A DNA stretch of 64,000 nucleotides from assembly GCA_017626015.1 (NCBI GenBank), contig JAGAJO010000007.1:1-64000 (forward strand), read 5' to 3'. The stretch is from Ruminococcus sp. (lineage in GTDB: Bacteria > Bacillota > Clostridia > Oscillospirales > Ruminococcaceae). Numbering within the stretch: position 1 is the stretch's first letter; every line of letters starts with the position of its first letter. The notes beneath the pieces were generated by a model. That model did no database searches, had not been told where the DNA came from, and worked only from the letters and a program-made list of their open reading frames with translations. A program made the translations under genes and the position numbers. This document shows positions 25,475 to 34,338 of the stretch, piece by piece.

Positions 25475-26398
25475 ATGATCAAATATTTACCGGAAGGAAA
25501 AATTTTTAACTCGGCTGAAAACAGATACTATCTGCAAAGCGAGAAAAATATGCTTGAGGCTCAGGCGCGCGGACTTATATTGGAGGGACACGCCGTTCTT
25601 TGCGATGCTGAGCATAATCTGACAGTCGAGCTTCCCTTCGGAAAAGGGATAATCCCGAGAAAAGAGGGAGCTGTAGGCATCGAAAACGGTTCTACAAGGG
25701 ATATTGCGCTGCTTTCAAGGGTCAACAAGACCGTATGCTTCAAGGTCATGCAGGTGCACCGCAATAAGTCCGGGGAATGCGAATGCATACTTTCACGCCG
25801 TCTTGCACAGGAGGAATGCTTGGAGAACTACATCTCCACACTTAAAAGCGGCGAAGTGATCCCCGCAAAGGTAACACATCTGGAGCCTTTCGGCTGCTTT
25901 GTGGACATAGGCTGCGGAATACCGTCGCTTATTCCGATAGACGCCATTTCGGTATCCAGAATATCCCACCCAAACGACCGTTTTTTTAACGGACAGGATA
26001 TTTATGCTGTTGTAAAGGGCAGCGACAGCGGACGCATATGCCTGTCCCACAAGGAGCTTTTAGGGACATGGGAACAGAATGCCGCACTTTTCTCGGCAGG
26101 AGAAACCGTGGGAGGAGTAGTCCGTTCGGTGGAAAGCTACGGTATTTTCATTGAACTCGCCCCTAACCTTGCCGGACTTGCCGAACCGAGGGAGGGTGTG
26201 ACCGAGGGACAGGCGGCAAGCGTATACATAAAGGCACTTATCCCTGAAAAAATGAAAGTAAAGCTTATTATAGTTGACGTTTTCGACAGCGCAAGCTTCC
26301 CGTCAAAAATAAATTACTTCATCAACTCCGGCAGAATCGATCGCTGGGAATACTCCACACGGGAATGTGAAAAAAATATAGTATCGGAATTTTTCTGA
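25475..26398 (+). CDS. S1-domain RNA-binding protein, RpsA-like
   Basis: 307 residues with at least two S1 folds: about 125-195 (GEVIPAKVTHLEPFGCFVDI; ICLSHKELLG) and 205-265 (GETVGGVVRSVESYGIFIEL), with a more divergent N-terminal segment (15-110) ending in ILSRR that may be another OB fold. Length and spacing fit the short S1-like proteins of Clostridia rather than full ribosomal S1. It probably binds RNA or ribosomes; exact role unknown. Start follows GGGGAAAGAGGCAGAAA. It is a lone plus-strand gene between minus-strand units. Confidence 0.8.
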   Translation: MIKYLPEGKIFNSAENRYYLQSEKNMLEAQARGLILEGHAVLCDAEHNLTVELPFGKGIIPRKEGAVGIENGSTRDIALLSRVNKTVCFKVMQVHRNKSGECECILSRRLAQEECLENYISTLKSGEVIPAKVTHLEPFGCFVDIGCGIPSLIPIDAISVSRISHPNDRFFNGQDIYAVVKGSDSGRICLSHKELLGTWEQNAALFSAGETVGGVVRSVESYGIFIELAPNLAGLAEPREGVTEGQAASVYIKALIPEKMKVKLIIVDVFDSASFPSKINYFINSGRIDRWEYSTRECEKNIVSEFF

Positions 26399-26401
26399 TA
26401 T

Positions 26402-26517
26402 GTTCAGACCTACTGAACCCGGTATATCGGGTGATACTTTTTGAAAACTCATTCCTTCGATCCGAAAGTCCGGTTCAGATCTTGCATAGCTCTTCATATA
26501 GTTCAGACATTCTGAAC
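26402..26517. repeat. cluster of GTTCAGA motifs in small inverted repeats
   Basis: GTTCAG/CTGAAC pairs at 26402-26418 and GTTCAGA/TCTGAAC at 26501-26517, with a third GTTCAGA at 26473. They follow the S1-protein gene; no strong T run follows the first two. Confidence 0.4.
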
Positions 26518-26546
26518 AGAGCCGGAAAGCATCCTGCTGACAGCAT

Positions 26547-26583
26547 AAAAACCGCCGTGCATTACGTTGCGTAAGCACGGCGG
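26547..26583 (-). terminator. terminator of ptsI
   Basis: CCGCCGTGC (26552-26560) pairs with GCACGGCGG (26575-26583), with more pairing inside (TTACG/CGTAA). On the minus strand the stem is followed by TTTTTATG. Confidence 0.85.
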
Positions 26584-26592
26584 CAATTATTA

Positions 26593-28266
26593 TCAGTATT
26601 TAAGGGCCTGTTGGATATTATTGTGTATCTGCCTTCTGTCGCTGAGATTAATGCTTCTTATCATTTTCCTTACCGGTAATATCTGCGGCGGAGCAACAGA
26701 CAGGGCGTCAACGTGCATATCGAGAAAAATTTCCGTAAGGCTTAGATCCGCACCAAGCTCTCCGCAGATACAAACGTGCTTTCCGCAAACGTGCGCATTG
26801 TCGCATACCGTTTTTATCATTCTCAGCACCGCAAGATGATTTTGCGGTACGACCGCTTCATAATGGGGATTCTGACGGTCGATAGCAAGCGTGAACTGCT
26901 CAAGATCGTTTGTACCTATACTGAAAAAATCCACTTCCTTTGCCAGAAGATCGCTTATCATGACCGCTGCGGGGGTTTCGATCATCGCCCCGATCTCCAC
27001 ATCGGAATTAAACGGGATACCCTGCTCCAGCAGTTCCTCCTTGACGCTTTCAGTTATCTTCTTGACCTGTCTTATTTCTTCCACGTCTATTATCATAGGT
27101 ATAAGTATAGCAAGCTGTCCGTAAACCGACGCTCTGTATAAGGCTCTCAGCTGGGTGCGGAATATATCCTGTCTTTCAAGACAAACTCTTACAGCCCTGA
27201 ACCCCATTGCAGGATTAAGCTCCTTATCCAGGCCGAAATAGCCTACGTTTTTATCGGCTCCTATATCCAAAGTCCTTATTACGACACGCTTTCCCTTCAT
27301 ATCCTCCACTACCCTGCGGTAGTTGTAAAACAGCTCTTCCTCGTCAGGAAAGCTTTCACGCTGCAAATACATAAATTCGCTTCGGAAAAGTCCCACGCCC
27401 CCGGCATCGTTTTCAATAGCAAACGGTATGTCGGACAAGCTGCCCAGATTGGCGTAAACGGCAAATTCTCTGCCGTCTCTGGTGATGTTCTTTCTGCCCT
27501 TGAGCCTTCTCAGAAGCTCTTTCTTTCTGCCCTCCTCGTCCTCCTTATGCTCCAGCATTTTCACGGTTTTCTCGTCAGGCTCTATATAAAGGTTTCCGCT
27601 GTATCCGTCTACAACAGCGTATTTACCGTCATACTCGTCTGTGAGAGCTTCTCCCATGCCTATAAGCGCAGGAATATTCATAGTTTTGGCAAGTATTGCC
27701 GTATGTGAATTTGTAGAGCCTCCGCTGGTACAGAATGCTGCTACCTTTGTCTTGTCAAGAGTAACCGTTTCACTTGGAAGCAGATCGTCAGCGCAGATAA
27801 TCGACATTCCTTCCAGACTGAACGTATTTCCCGAACGGTTTTGTATATGTCTTATGATCCTGTCCGAAACGTCGTTTACGTCCGCCTGCCGCTCCTTGAT
27901 ATAATCCGAATCCATATTGGAAAGCATATCTGAAAATTTCTGTGCGGTGCGGGCTACGGCATAATCGGCGTTGTAACGCTTAATTAATATGTAATCCGCG
28001 ATCAATCTTTCGTACTGATTGTCATTGAGTATCATCTGATGTATATAAAAGATCTGGGCATCGTTCTTGCCGATCTCTTCCTTCGCCTGCTCGTAAAGCT
28101 CATTAAGCTCTTCCATAGCTTCGCTTTTGGCAAGGATATATCTGTCCCATTCCCTTTCGGGATCACTTACTTTAAGCTTGCTTATTAATACTTCATCACG
28201 GTGATAATAAGAGATAACTCCTCTGGCAATTCCTCCGAAAACCGGTCTGCCTTTGATTATGGTCAT
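26593..28266 (-). CDS. ptsI: PTS enzyme I (phosphoenolpyruvate-protein phosphotransferase)
   Basis: First phosphotransfer protein of sugar PTS uptake: takes phosphate from PEP to its active His and on to HPr. 557 residues: N-terminal HPr-binding region, the active His in GGSTNSHTAILAKTMN (near 185), a PEP-binding domain with GVGLFRSEFMYLQRE, and the IGTNDLEQFTLAIDR motif. ATG 28266 follows CCGGAGGTGACAGCG; GTG 28278 would overlap that site. No ptsH or sugar-specific EII gene is nearby. Confidence 0.95.
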   Translation of the reverse strand: MTIIKGRPVFGGIARGVISYYHRDEVLISKLKVSDPEREWDRYILAKSEAMEELNELYEQAKEEIGKNDAQIFYIHQMILNDNQYERLIADYILIKRYNADYAVARTAQKFSDMLSNMDSDYIKERQADVNDVSDRIIRHIQNRSGNTFSLEGMSIICADDLLPSETVTLDKTKVAAFCTSGGSTNSHTAILAKTMNIPALIGMGEALTDEYDGKYAVVDGYSGNLYIEPDEKTVKMLEHKEDEEGRKKELLRRLKGRKNITRDGREFAVYANLGSLSDIPFAIENDAGGVGLFRSEFMYLQRESFPDEEELFYNYRRVVEDMKGKRVVIRTLDIGADKNVGYFGLDKELNPAMGFRAVRVCLERQDIFRTQLRALYRASVYGQLAILIPMIIDVEEIRQVKKITESVKEELLEQGIPFNSDVEIGAMIETPAAVMISDLLAKEVDFFSIGTNDLEQFTLAIDRQNPHYEAVVPQNHLAVLRMIKTVCDNAHVCGKHVCICGELGADLSLTEIFLDMHVDALSVAPPQILPVRKMIRSINLSDRRQIHNNIQQALKY

Positions 28267-28490
28267 GAACGCTGTCACCTCCGGATCAGCTGCGAAAGTC
28301 TCCGCACCGATCTTTTATCTATACTATTATTATAGCATTTTATACATGATCTAAAAGTAAATCCAGACTTTTTTTACATTTCTTTAATAATTTTCGTAAC
28401 TAGAATTAAATTTTCAGGTCTGTTTTTATGCATATTGCTGAATTTTTATTAACAATTACCTGCAAAAGTAGTACAATTTTTAGATAAACT

Positions 28491-28530
28491 GCAAAAAAAG
28501 TCCCCGGATCATACTCAGATCTGAGGACTT
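28491..28530 (-). terminator. terminator of the ABC exporter operon
   Basis: Minus strand AAGTCC (28530-28525) pairs with GGACTT (28503-28498) around a loop that itself contains TCAGATCTGA, followed by a run of seven T. The remaining bases up to 28266 hold an A/T-rich ptsI upstream region; nothing else seen. Confidence 0.65.
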
Positions 28531-28553
28531 CGGTCTTTATTATCACAGAAAAG

Positions 28554-29888
28554 CTAAACTGATTTTTTTGTAAAGCCGTCCCATGCCGTAAGGATAAATA
28601 CCGCCATATGAGCTATAAGTACTGCAACAGCAAATCCTACAGTGTGCTGCGGGAACATTGAATTTCCCTGAGAGATCGCAAGCAGATCGGTATTGGCAAA
28701 AAGGAAATACCTTGCCCAGTCAACACCTAGCTGTGAAAGCACCATTACGATCGTGTTTCCGGCAAACATCATAAAAACTCCGGCGCCGACAGCCAATGCA
28801 CTGCTTCTGATAAGAGAAGAAATAGCAAAGGCAAAGGTAGCCATTACAACTGTTTCAACACTGGCAATAGCAAATGCCCTGACGGCGTACAAAAACGAAT
28901 TCATGCTCTGTACCTCTCCGTCCGCAACATAAAGATAAGGATCGTTGATACCTGCAAATCCGTGAATTATACCTACAGCCGGGATACAAAGAACAAACAG
29001 CAGTACGGTAAGAATATATCCCATTGTGATGACCGTAAAATACTTGGACATAAGTATCTTCCAGCGCTTTACGGGATTGATAAGCAGAAATTTTATAGTT
29101 CCCTGGTGAAATTCCGAAGCAACCGAACCTCCTGCAATGATTATCATTATCATGCTTATTACGGTTACAAGCATAGGCGTTTGCATAAACACATTAAAGA
29201 ACCTTACGCCGTTTCTGAGATCCATATTCATGATATTCGTCATATCTGCCGTGTTTTCGTATATCTCGTTCTCCAGCTGATACATACCGAGTGTTACGGT
29301 ATCCTCATAAGCAGATTTTTCAGCGGATTCCTCTGAGCCTGCATACTCCAGTCCCATTTTTGCTTCGTCGATCTTATCTATAAGAGCGTTCTGCTTGTCG
29401 AATTTTTCGCTCATATCTATACCATGGTCAAGACGGTACTGATATCCCCATTTTTCCGATTCTGACGAGGCGGTTCTTATCTTAAGGCTGCAGTAGCCTC
29501 TCCAATCATTAGTCTTTATGTAAATAAGAAGCTCTGACGCCTGTGCCGCATCAAGCTCGGATATTTCCTCAGCCGCAGCGCATCTCCAGTCTTCATAGCC
29601 CGCATCGCAGTCTATAAGCGCCTGATATGCTTTTATCTGGATTTCATAGCCCTCCGGCTTGGTCTGCTCCAGCCAGCTTATCTGCTCCTCATACTCGTCG
29701 ACAGCGCTGTAGTCATCTGAAAAATACTCCATTTCTGCCTGCGATGTTTTTTCCGCCACAAGAGCGATCAGAGAAAGTCCGAAGGCAGAAATTACGATAA
29801 GTCCCAGAAGTATTTTCGTAGAAAGCTTTTTTAATATTTTTATGTACTCATTTTTCACAAGACCGAAAAATCTAGCCAATCTGACCAT
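28554..29888 (-). CDS. ABC-2 type exporter permease with a large extracytoplasmic domain
   Basis: About 444 residues. One N-terminal helix (ILLGLIVISAFGLSLIALV), a charged, mainly helical outside region of about 160 residues (EMEYFSDDYSAVDEYEEQIS onward), and five or so C-terminal helices including the ABC2-like EFHQGTIKFLLINPVKRW. Works with the ATPase at 29872-30825 and the anchored acidic protein at 30818. ATG 29888 overlaps the ATPase gene by 17 bases; TTG 29879 has better spacing to AAGGAG and may be the true start. Substrate unknown. Confidence 0.82.
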   Translation of the reverse strand: MVRLARFFGLVKNEYIKILKKLSTKILLGLIVISAFGLSLIALVAEKTSQAEMEYFSDDYSAVDEYEEQISWLEQTKPEGYEIQIKAYQALIDCDAGYEDWRCAAAEEISELDAAQASELLIYIKTNDWRGYCSLKIRTASSESEKWGYQYRLDHGIDMSEKFDKQNALIDKIDEAKMGLEYAGSEESAEKSAYEDTVTLGMYQLENEIYENTADMTNIMNMDLRNGVRFFNVFMQTPMLVTVISMIMIIIAGGSVASEFHQGTIKFLLINPVKRWKILMSKYFTVITMGYILTVLLFVLCIPAVGIIHGFAGINDPYLYVADGEVQSMNSFLYAVRAFAIASVETVVMATFAFAISSLIRSSALAVGAGVFMMFAGNTIVMVLSQLGVDWARYFLFANTDLLAISQGNSMFPQHTVGFAVAVLIAHMAVFILTAWDGFTKKSV

Positions 29889-30825
29889 CTCCTTCCCCGT
29901 TTTCCGTAAGTGTGATAAATACGTCTTCAAGCTTTTTATTATCCTTGCGGTGTACAGTGTAAAGACTTGCTCCGCCCCTGACAAGCTTTGCGTTTACAGC
30001 GGCTATAATTTCCCTCTCGGCGTCTGCGGGAACACGTACTATCAGGTTTCCGTCCTCCTGCTTGACTGTTGTATCAGGAAGATCGATAAGCGAGACTGCC
30101 TTCTCTGCGTTATCGGTCTCGATAACGTACTCCGCCATACCGCCGATGTTCTGATTTATAAGCTGTTCCATGGAATATGTGCCTATCATTTTTCCGCCGG
30201 AAATTATTCCGACTCTGTCGCACATAAGCTCCATTTCGCTCATAAGGTGGGAGGATACCACTACGCATACGCCCTCCTCATGTGCAATATGCTTAAGAAC
30301 GTCTCTCAGCTCCTTGATACCCTGAGGGTCGAGACCGTTTGTAGGCTCATCAAGTATCAGCAGTCTGGGTCTGTGAATAAGCGCCTGAGCCACTCCCAGC
30401 CTTTGACGCATTCCAAGCGAATACTTTGAAACCTTTTCATTTATACGGTTTGACAGCCTTACCATACCAACGACCTCGGCAATGCGTTTTTCGTCTGTGA
30501 TCCCTCTCATTCTGGCATACTGCATAAGGTTTTCACGTCCCGTGAGGTACTTATACATCTCCGGATTTTCAACGATACCGCCGACATTTGCCATAGCAGG
30601 CTCAAATTCCTTTATAATATCGTGACCGCACACGCTTATCTCACCGCTGTCAAGAGAAAGCAGTCCCACGACTATTTTTATGGTAGTTGTCTTTCCGGCT
30701 CCGTTAGGGCCAAGAAATCCGAATACCTCTCCGCCCAGGCACTGCATATCTATATCATGAAGGATATGCTTTTTCCCAAGGGTCTTATTAAGTCCCTTAA
30801 TGCTCAGTACAGCTTCCTTATCCAA
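29872..30825 (-). CDS. ABC transporter ATP-binding protein
   Basis: Residues follow the usual exporter ATPase: Walker A LGPNGAGKTTT, signature KYSLGMRQRLGVA, Walker B LLILDEPTNGLDP, switch His in VVSSHLMSEM; C-terminal regulatory tail of about 90 residues. The start is taken as TTG 30825 (LDKEAVLSIKGLNKTLG), with AGGAGG nine bases upstream and an eight-base overlap with the preceding gene. A frame to 30927 with an Arg-rich N-terminus is only the shadow of that gene's acidic tail. Confidence 0.9.
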   Translation of the reverse strand: MDKEAVLSIKGLNKTLGKKHILHDIDMQCLGGEVFGFLGPNGAGKTTTIKIVVGLLSLDSGEISVCGHDIIKEFEPAMANVGGIVENPEMYKYLTGRENLMQYARMRGITDEKRIAEVVGMVRLSNRINEKVSKYSLGMRQRLGVAQALIHRPRLLILDEPTNGLDPQGIKELRDVLKHIAHEEGVCVVVSSHLMSEMELMCDRVGIISGGKMIGTYSMEQLINQNIGGMAEYVIETDNAEKAVSLIDLPDTTVKQEDGNLIVRVPADAEREIIAAVNAKLVRGGASLYTVHRKDNKKLEDVFITLTENGEGDGQIG

Positions 30826-31534
30826 CGCTCTCCGCCTCCTCTCCGATATCGTCCGTCTCTTCCTCCGAGCTGCCGCTTTCAGCAGCTTCCTCATCCTCAT
30901 TCTCTTCCTCATTCGGCGCTTCCTCAAGAACGTCGTTATGTACGTCGTAGAAGCCGTCCTGCATACCGGCTATTTTCCAGCCCTCTGAGGTCTCCAGCAT
31001 ATAGAATGAGGCCCTTCCGTCGAAGGTCACCTTGCTTTTTGCTGCGTTAGTTACAGACGGTTCTCCGTAAAAACTGTCAGCCAGGAAATTTATCCCCCAG
31101 AAATTCATATAGATCGGAGACTCTCCTGTATATTCATAATACAGGGAATACTCAAACTCAACGTTTGCACCGTTGCTTCCGCTTTTTGAAACGGAAATAT
31201 TTTTCACCTCTGCAGCGGCTTTGGTTATCTCTCCGTCACCGCCTTTACTGTTATAATTGATTTCCCTCAGCACGTCCTGTTTCTTATATGAATAGTCGTT
31301 TTCATTGGTATAATCCGTCATATAGGTGCTGACAAAATTCCTCCACCTTCCCTCAAGCTTTTCCTGCTCGGCAGCATTGGATTCCGCCAGCGCACATAAG
31401 CTTTCCTTGACCGTGTCTTCGATATCCGGGACATTTTTCTTGAAATCCGAATTTTCCTTGACAACGTAAACTGCCGTACCTATTATAAGCGCTCCGCCCA
31501 GAATAAGCCCGCGGTTTAAATTTCTTAGCTTCAT
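30818..31534 (-). CDS. membrane-anchored protein with acidic C-terminal tail, first gene of the ABC operon
   Basis: 238 residues, unknown family. An N-terminal helix (LILGGALIIGTAVYVV) without lipobox Cys anchors an outside domain of about 165 residues; the last 35 residues are almost all Glu, Asp, Ser and Ala. It is translationally coupled to the ATPase and so probably an accessory or substrate-related part of the exporter. Start ATG 31534 follows AAAGGAACGACTGAT. Confidence 0.75.
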   Translation of the reverse strand: MKLRNLNRGLILGGALIIGTAVYVVKENSDFKKNVPDIEDTVKESLCALAESNAAEQEKLEGRWRNFVSTYMTDYTNENDYSYKKQDVLREINYNSKGGDGEITKAAAEVKNISVSKSGSNGANVEFEYSLYYEYTGESPIYMNFWGINFLADSFYGEPSVTNAAKSKVTFDGRASFYMLETSEGWKIAGMQDGFYDVHNDVLEEAPNEEENEDEEAAESGSSEEETDDIGEEAESVG

Positions 31535-31566
31535 ATCAGTCGTTCCTTTCTTTTGATCTATAGGAT

Positions 31567-31607
31567 CACTATAGTGTGATTATATCATCTCTTAAATATC
31601 AAGTCAA
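31567..31607 (-). promoter_or_regulatory. promoter of the ABC operon with palindromic operator candidate
   Basis: Minus strand TTGACT (31607-31602) and TATAAT (31584-31579), 17-base spacer. The perfect palindrome CACTATAGTG (31567-31576) sits over the start site. The layout parallels 25216-25250, but the palindromes differ. Confidence 0.7.
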
Positions 31608-31688
31608 CACAATTAAGAAATATTTAAGAAAGCGTTAAGTCATTCATAGGACTTGCCGCAGTCAGCATAGAATTTAATGGGGTGAAGG

Positions 31689-31724
31689 AAACGGCGTTTT
31701 ATCGGCATATGCGGAAAACGCCGT
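31689..31724 (-). terminator. probable terminator of the DUF4317 gene
   Basis: CGGCGTTTT (31692-31700) pairs with AAAACGCCG (31715-31723), with a GCATATGC core inside; on the minus strand TTTCCTT follows. It lies 54 bases after the stop. Confidence 0.5.
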
Positions 31725-31777
31725 AAGCCCCGACAAAATAACGCAGCCGTTATAAGATCCGACTGCGCCGTTACATA

Positions 31778-32905
31778 TCATTCTATTTTCGTCTCCAGAC
31801 CGTTTATGGAGATCTCAGGATCGTCAAGAGCGATAACAAGGCATCTCCTGCCGTCAATGACCTGTGTTTTTACCTTACCCACTGCGTCCTTGCCGATATT
31901 CACGGTAATACTGGGTACGGTAAGCACCGTCTTTTTATCCACAAGATTGACCGCCGTCATAGGCTTGTCCCCCATGTGCTTATCATACACCTTGGGGAGA
32001 TTTTCAAGCTTTTCCTGACTAACTCCCGCCTCCCACAATATGGAGGAAAGCTTATTGTTGTCGATAGTGGTGACCTCCGTCTCGTGTGCGTTCTGATCGA
32101 TGATCGTCTGGATCTTTTCATTTACCGTGGTAATCAGGTCGTAGTCAAGCTCCTCTCCGCAGACGTTGTTCAGGATCGAATGAAAGGTCTCTTTTTCGCT
32201 CTGTCCCGTCATGACAAATTCACAGCCTAGAAACTCCTCGATAAAAGACGTGTTCGGCTTTTTGGCATTCTTGGTGTAATACATAACGCCGTTGACGTCC
32301 GCCGCCCTGTCGTTGAAAAGCGGGTACAGAAAACCGTCGGTGGGAAACTCGACTATTCTGTCGGAGCCTTCCTTTTTTGCGATAGAATTGCTGGTCTCGT
32401 CGTAAATAAGACCATCGATACGCAGATTTACCGGACAAACGGCAGTAATAATAAAGCTGTAATCGCTTTCCGCCTCCTCATCAAGATCTCCGGACTTATT
32501 CTTGTTGAACACCGAATATGTACAATGTGCGGCAAATACCGAATAGGTCGAAATATACTCAACCTTTTCCGTAACAGCGTTAAGGAACTCGTCCACCGTC
32601 TCTTCATCGTTAAATCTGCTTTTCAAAACCTTATACAGAAACTGCTGAGAACCGCCCTCAAGATAAGCGTCTCTCGGGAACGAATATTCCAGCAGATTTG
32701 CGCCGATCCTTCCGCTGAGGACTTTTTTCAGGTTTGCCATTATCAGCTCGCTTTCGTCCTGCGGAATAATGCTGTAAAGCTGATTTGTCTTGCATTTTAT
32801 ATTTTTTTCAGCGTCCACGAATGCGGTAATTACACGGTTTACGGTGAAAAATCCGCAGTCGTCGCTGAAGTTCTTTTTTATCTCGTTTATTTCCTTCTTA
32901 TTCAT
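31778..32905 (-). CDS. DUF4317-family protein, function unknown
   Basis: 375 residues with the family start MNKKEINEIKKNFSDDCGFF and VDAEKNIKCKTNQLYSIIPQ; no membrane segment or catalytic motif recognised. The family is widespread in gut Clostridia and uncharacterised. ATG 32905 is preferred: GGAGG lies seven bases upstream, while ATG 32911 directly abuts it. Own promoter at 32946-32974; monocistronic. Confidence 0.8.
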   Translation of the reverse strand: MNKKEINEIKKNFSDDCGFFTVNRVITAFVDAEKNIKCKTNQLYSIIPQDESELIMANLKKVLSGRIGANLLEYSFPRDAYLEGGSQQFLYKVLKSRFNDEETVDEFLNAVTEKVEYISTYSVFAAHCTYSVFNKNKSGDLDEEAESDYSFIITAVCPVNLRIDGLIYDETSNSIAKKEGSDRIVEFPTDGFLYPLFNDRAADVNGVMYYTKNAKKPNTSFIEEFLGCEFVMTGQSEKETFHSILNNVCGEELDYDLITTVNEKIQTIIDQNAHETEVTTIDNNKLSSILWEAGVSQEKLENLPKVYDKHMGDKPMTAVNLVDKKTVLTVPSITVNIGKDAVGKVKTQVIDGRRCLVIALDDPEISINGLETKIE

Positions 32906-32945
32906 TGTCATACCTCCGGATCCGCAATTTTTTTCAAACAGATTT

Positions 32946-32974
32946 ATTATAACATAACACGGCAGATTTTTCAA
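32946..32974 (-). promoter_or_regulatory. promoter of the DUF4317 gene
   Basis: Minus strand TTGAAA (32974-32969) and TATAAT (32951-32946), 17-base spacer. Confidence 0.75.
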
Positions 32975-32993
32975 GAGAAATTTTATCCGTAAA

Positions 32994-33027
32994 AAACAAA
33001 AAAGAACCGCCCGAAAACGGACGGTTC
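32994..33027 (-). terminator. terminator of gapA
   Basis: Minus strand GAACCGTCCG and CGGGCGGTTC (33027-33004) pair across TTTT, followed by TTTTTTG. Confidence 0.85.
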
Positions 33028-33046
33028 CTGAAATTATCTACGGTAA

Positions 33047-34084
33047 TTATGCAAGCTCAGCAAAATACTTGATAGTTCTTACCATCTGGGATGTGTAAGA
33101 ATTCTCGTTATCGTACCAAGAAACTACCTGAACCTCATAAAGATCGTCAGCGATCTTGGAAACCATTGTCTGAGTAGCGTCAAACAGAGAACCGTATCTC
33201 ATACCGATAACATCGGAAGAAACGATAGGATCCTCGTTGTAGCCGAAGGACTCGGAAGCGGCAGCCTTCATAGCTGCATTGATCTCTTCCTTTGTAACGT
33301 CAGCCTTCTTAACAACAGCTGTAAGGATAGTTGTAGAACCTGTAGGAACAGGAACTCTCTGAGCAGAGCCGATAAGCTTGCCGTTAAGCTCAGGGATAAC
33401 AAGACCGATAGCCTTAGCAGCACCTGTAGAGTTAGGAACAATGTTAGCTGCGCCTGCTCTTGCTCTTCTCATGTCGCCCTTTCTGTGAGGACCGTCAAGG
33501 ATCATCTGATCGCCTGTGTAAGCGTGGATTGTGGACATGATTCCGCTCTGGATAGGAGCATAGTCGTTAAGAGCCTTAGCCATAGGTGCAAGACAGTTTG
33601 TTGTGCAGGAAGCTGCGGAAATGATCTGATCGTCAGCAGTAAGAGTGTTCTCATTTACAGAGAATACGATAGTCTTAAGATCGTTGCCGGCAGGAGCAGA
33701 GATAACAACCTTCTTAGCGCCTGCATTGATGTGAGCCATGCTCTTGTCCTTAGAGCAGTAGAAACCTGTGCACTCGAGAACAACGTCAACGCCGATCTCG
33801 CCCCAAGGAAGCTTGGAAGCGTCAGCCTCTTTATAAATAGTAAGAGTCTTGCCGTCAACAGTGATAGTGTTTGCCTCGTCGTCAGCCTCTACCGTGTGAA
33901 GATTTTCACCGATTCTTCCGCAGTATCCGCCCTGAGCGGTATCATACTTAAGAAGATTTGCAAGCATTGAAGGCTTTGTAAGATCGTTGATTGCAACTAC
34001 CTCATAGCCCTCTGCGCCGAACATCTGTCTGAATGCCAGACGTCCGATACGTCCAAAACCATTAATTGCGACTTTAACTGCCAT
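33047..34084 (-). CDS. gapA: glyceraldehyde-3-phosphate dehydrogenase
   Basis: Glycolytic enzyme forming 1,3-bisphosphoglycerate with NAD. 345 residues: Rossmann motif [14 protein letters not shown], catalytic Cys in [12 protein letters not shown], catalytic His in [12 protein letters not shown]-terminal [18 protein letters not shown] 34084 follows AGGAGGTATATTAATT; a frame reaching 34129 lies upstream of the ribosome site. Monocistronic with promoter and terminator. Codon use is strongly biased, as for a highly expressed gene. Confidence 0.97.
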   Translation of the reverse strand: MAVKVAINGFGRIGRLAFRQMFGAEGYEVVAINDLTKPSMLANLLKYDTAQGGYCGRIGENLHTVEADDEANTITVDGKTLTIYKEADASKLPWGEIGVDVVLECTGFYCSKDKSMAHINAGAKKVVISAPAGNDLKTIVFSVNENTLTADDQIISAASCTTNCLAPMAKALNDYAPIQSGIMSTIHAYTGDQMILDGPHRKGDMRRARAGAANIVPNSTGAAKAIGLVIPELNGKLIGSAQRVPVPTGSTTILTAVVKKADVTKEEINAAMKAAASESFGYNEDPIVSSDVIGMRYGSLFDATQTMVSKIADDLYEVQVVSWYDNENSYTSQMVRTIKYFAELA

Positions 34085-34117
34085 AATTAATATACCTCCT
34101 AAAAATTTTCTTATATT

Positions 34118-34146
34118 ATTATACACCATATGTCAGAAGATTTCAA
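34118..34146 (-). promoter_or_regulatory. promoter of gapA
   Basis: Minus strand TTGAAA (34146-34141) and TATAAT (34123-34118), 17-base spacer, with an AGGAGG ribosome site between it and the start. Confidence 0.8.
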
Positions 34147-34257
34147 GTGTTTTTCCAAAAAAAACTCCAATATTTTTTCTGCGTAATAATTTTTTTTCAT
34201 TTCTTCCGCCGTGAGGTGATAGAATTATGAAAATTTCGTCAGACGGATAATTTATGC

Positions 34258-34286
34258 TTGACTTGACAGTGAAATTAGTGTATAAT
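34258..34286 (+). promoter_or_regulatory. promoter of the acidic lipoprotein gene
   Basis: TTGACT (34258-34263) and TATAAT (34281-34286), 17-base spacer, divergent from gapA. Confidence 0.8.
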
Positions 34287-34338
34287 GTATTAGTTAAAGT
34301 CTGATTTGGCTATAAATTCGGAAAGGATTTGAAAATAA

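Noticed and set aside
30826-30927. Arg-rich N-terminal extension of the ABC ATPase
   Set aside because: It is the opposite reading of the acidic tail of the upstream gene; the TTG at 30825 has the ribosome site.
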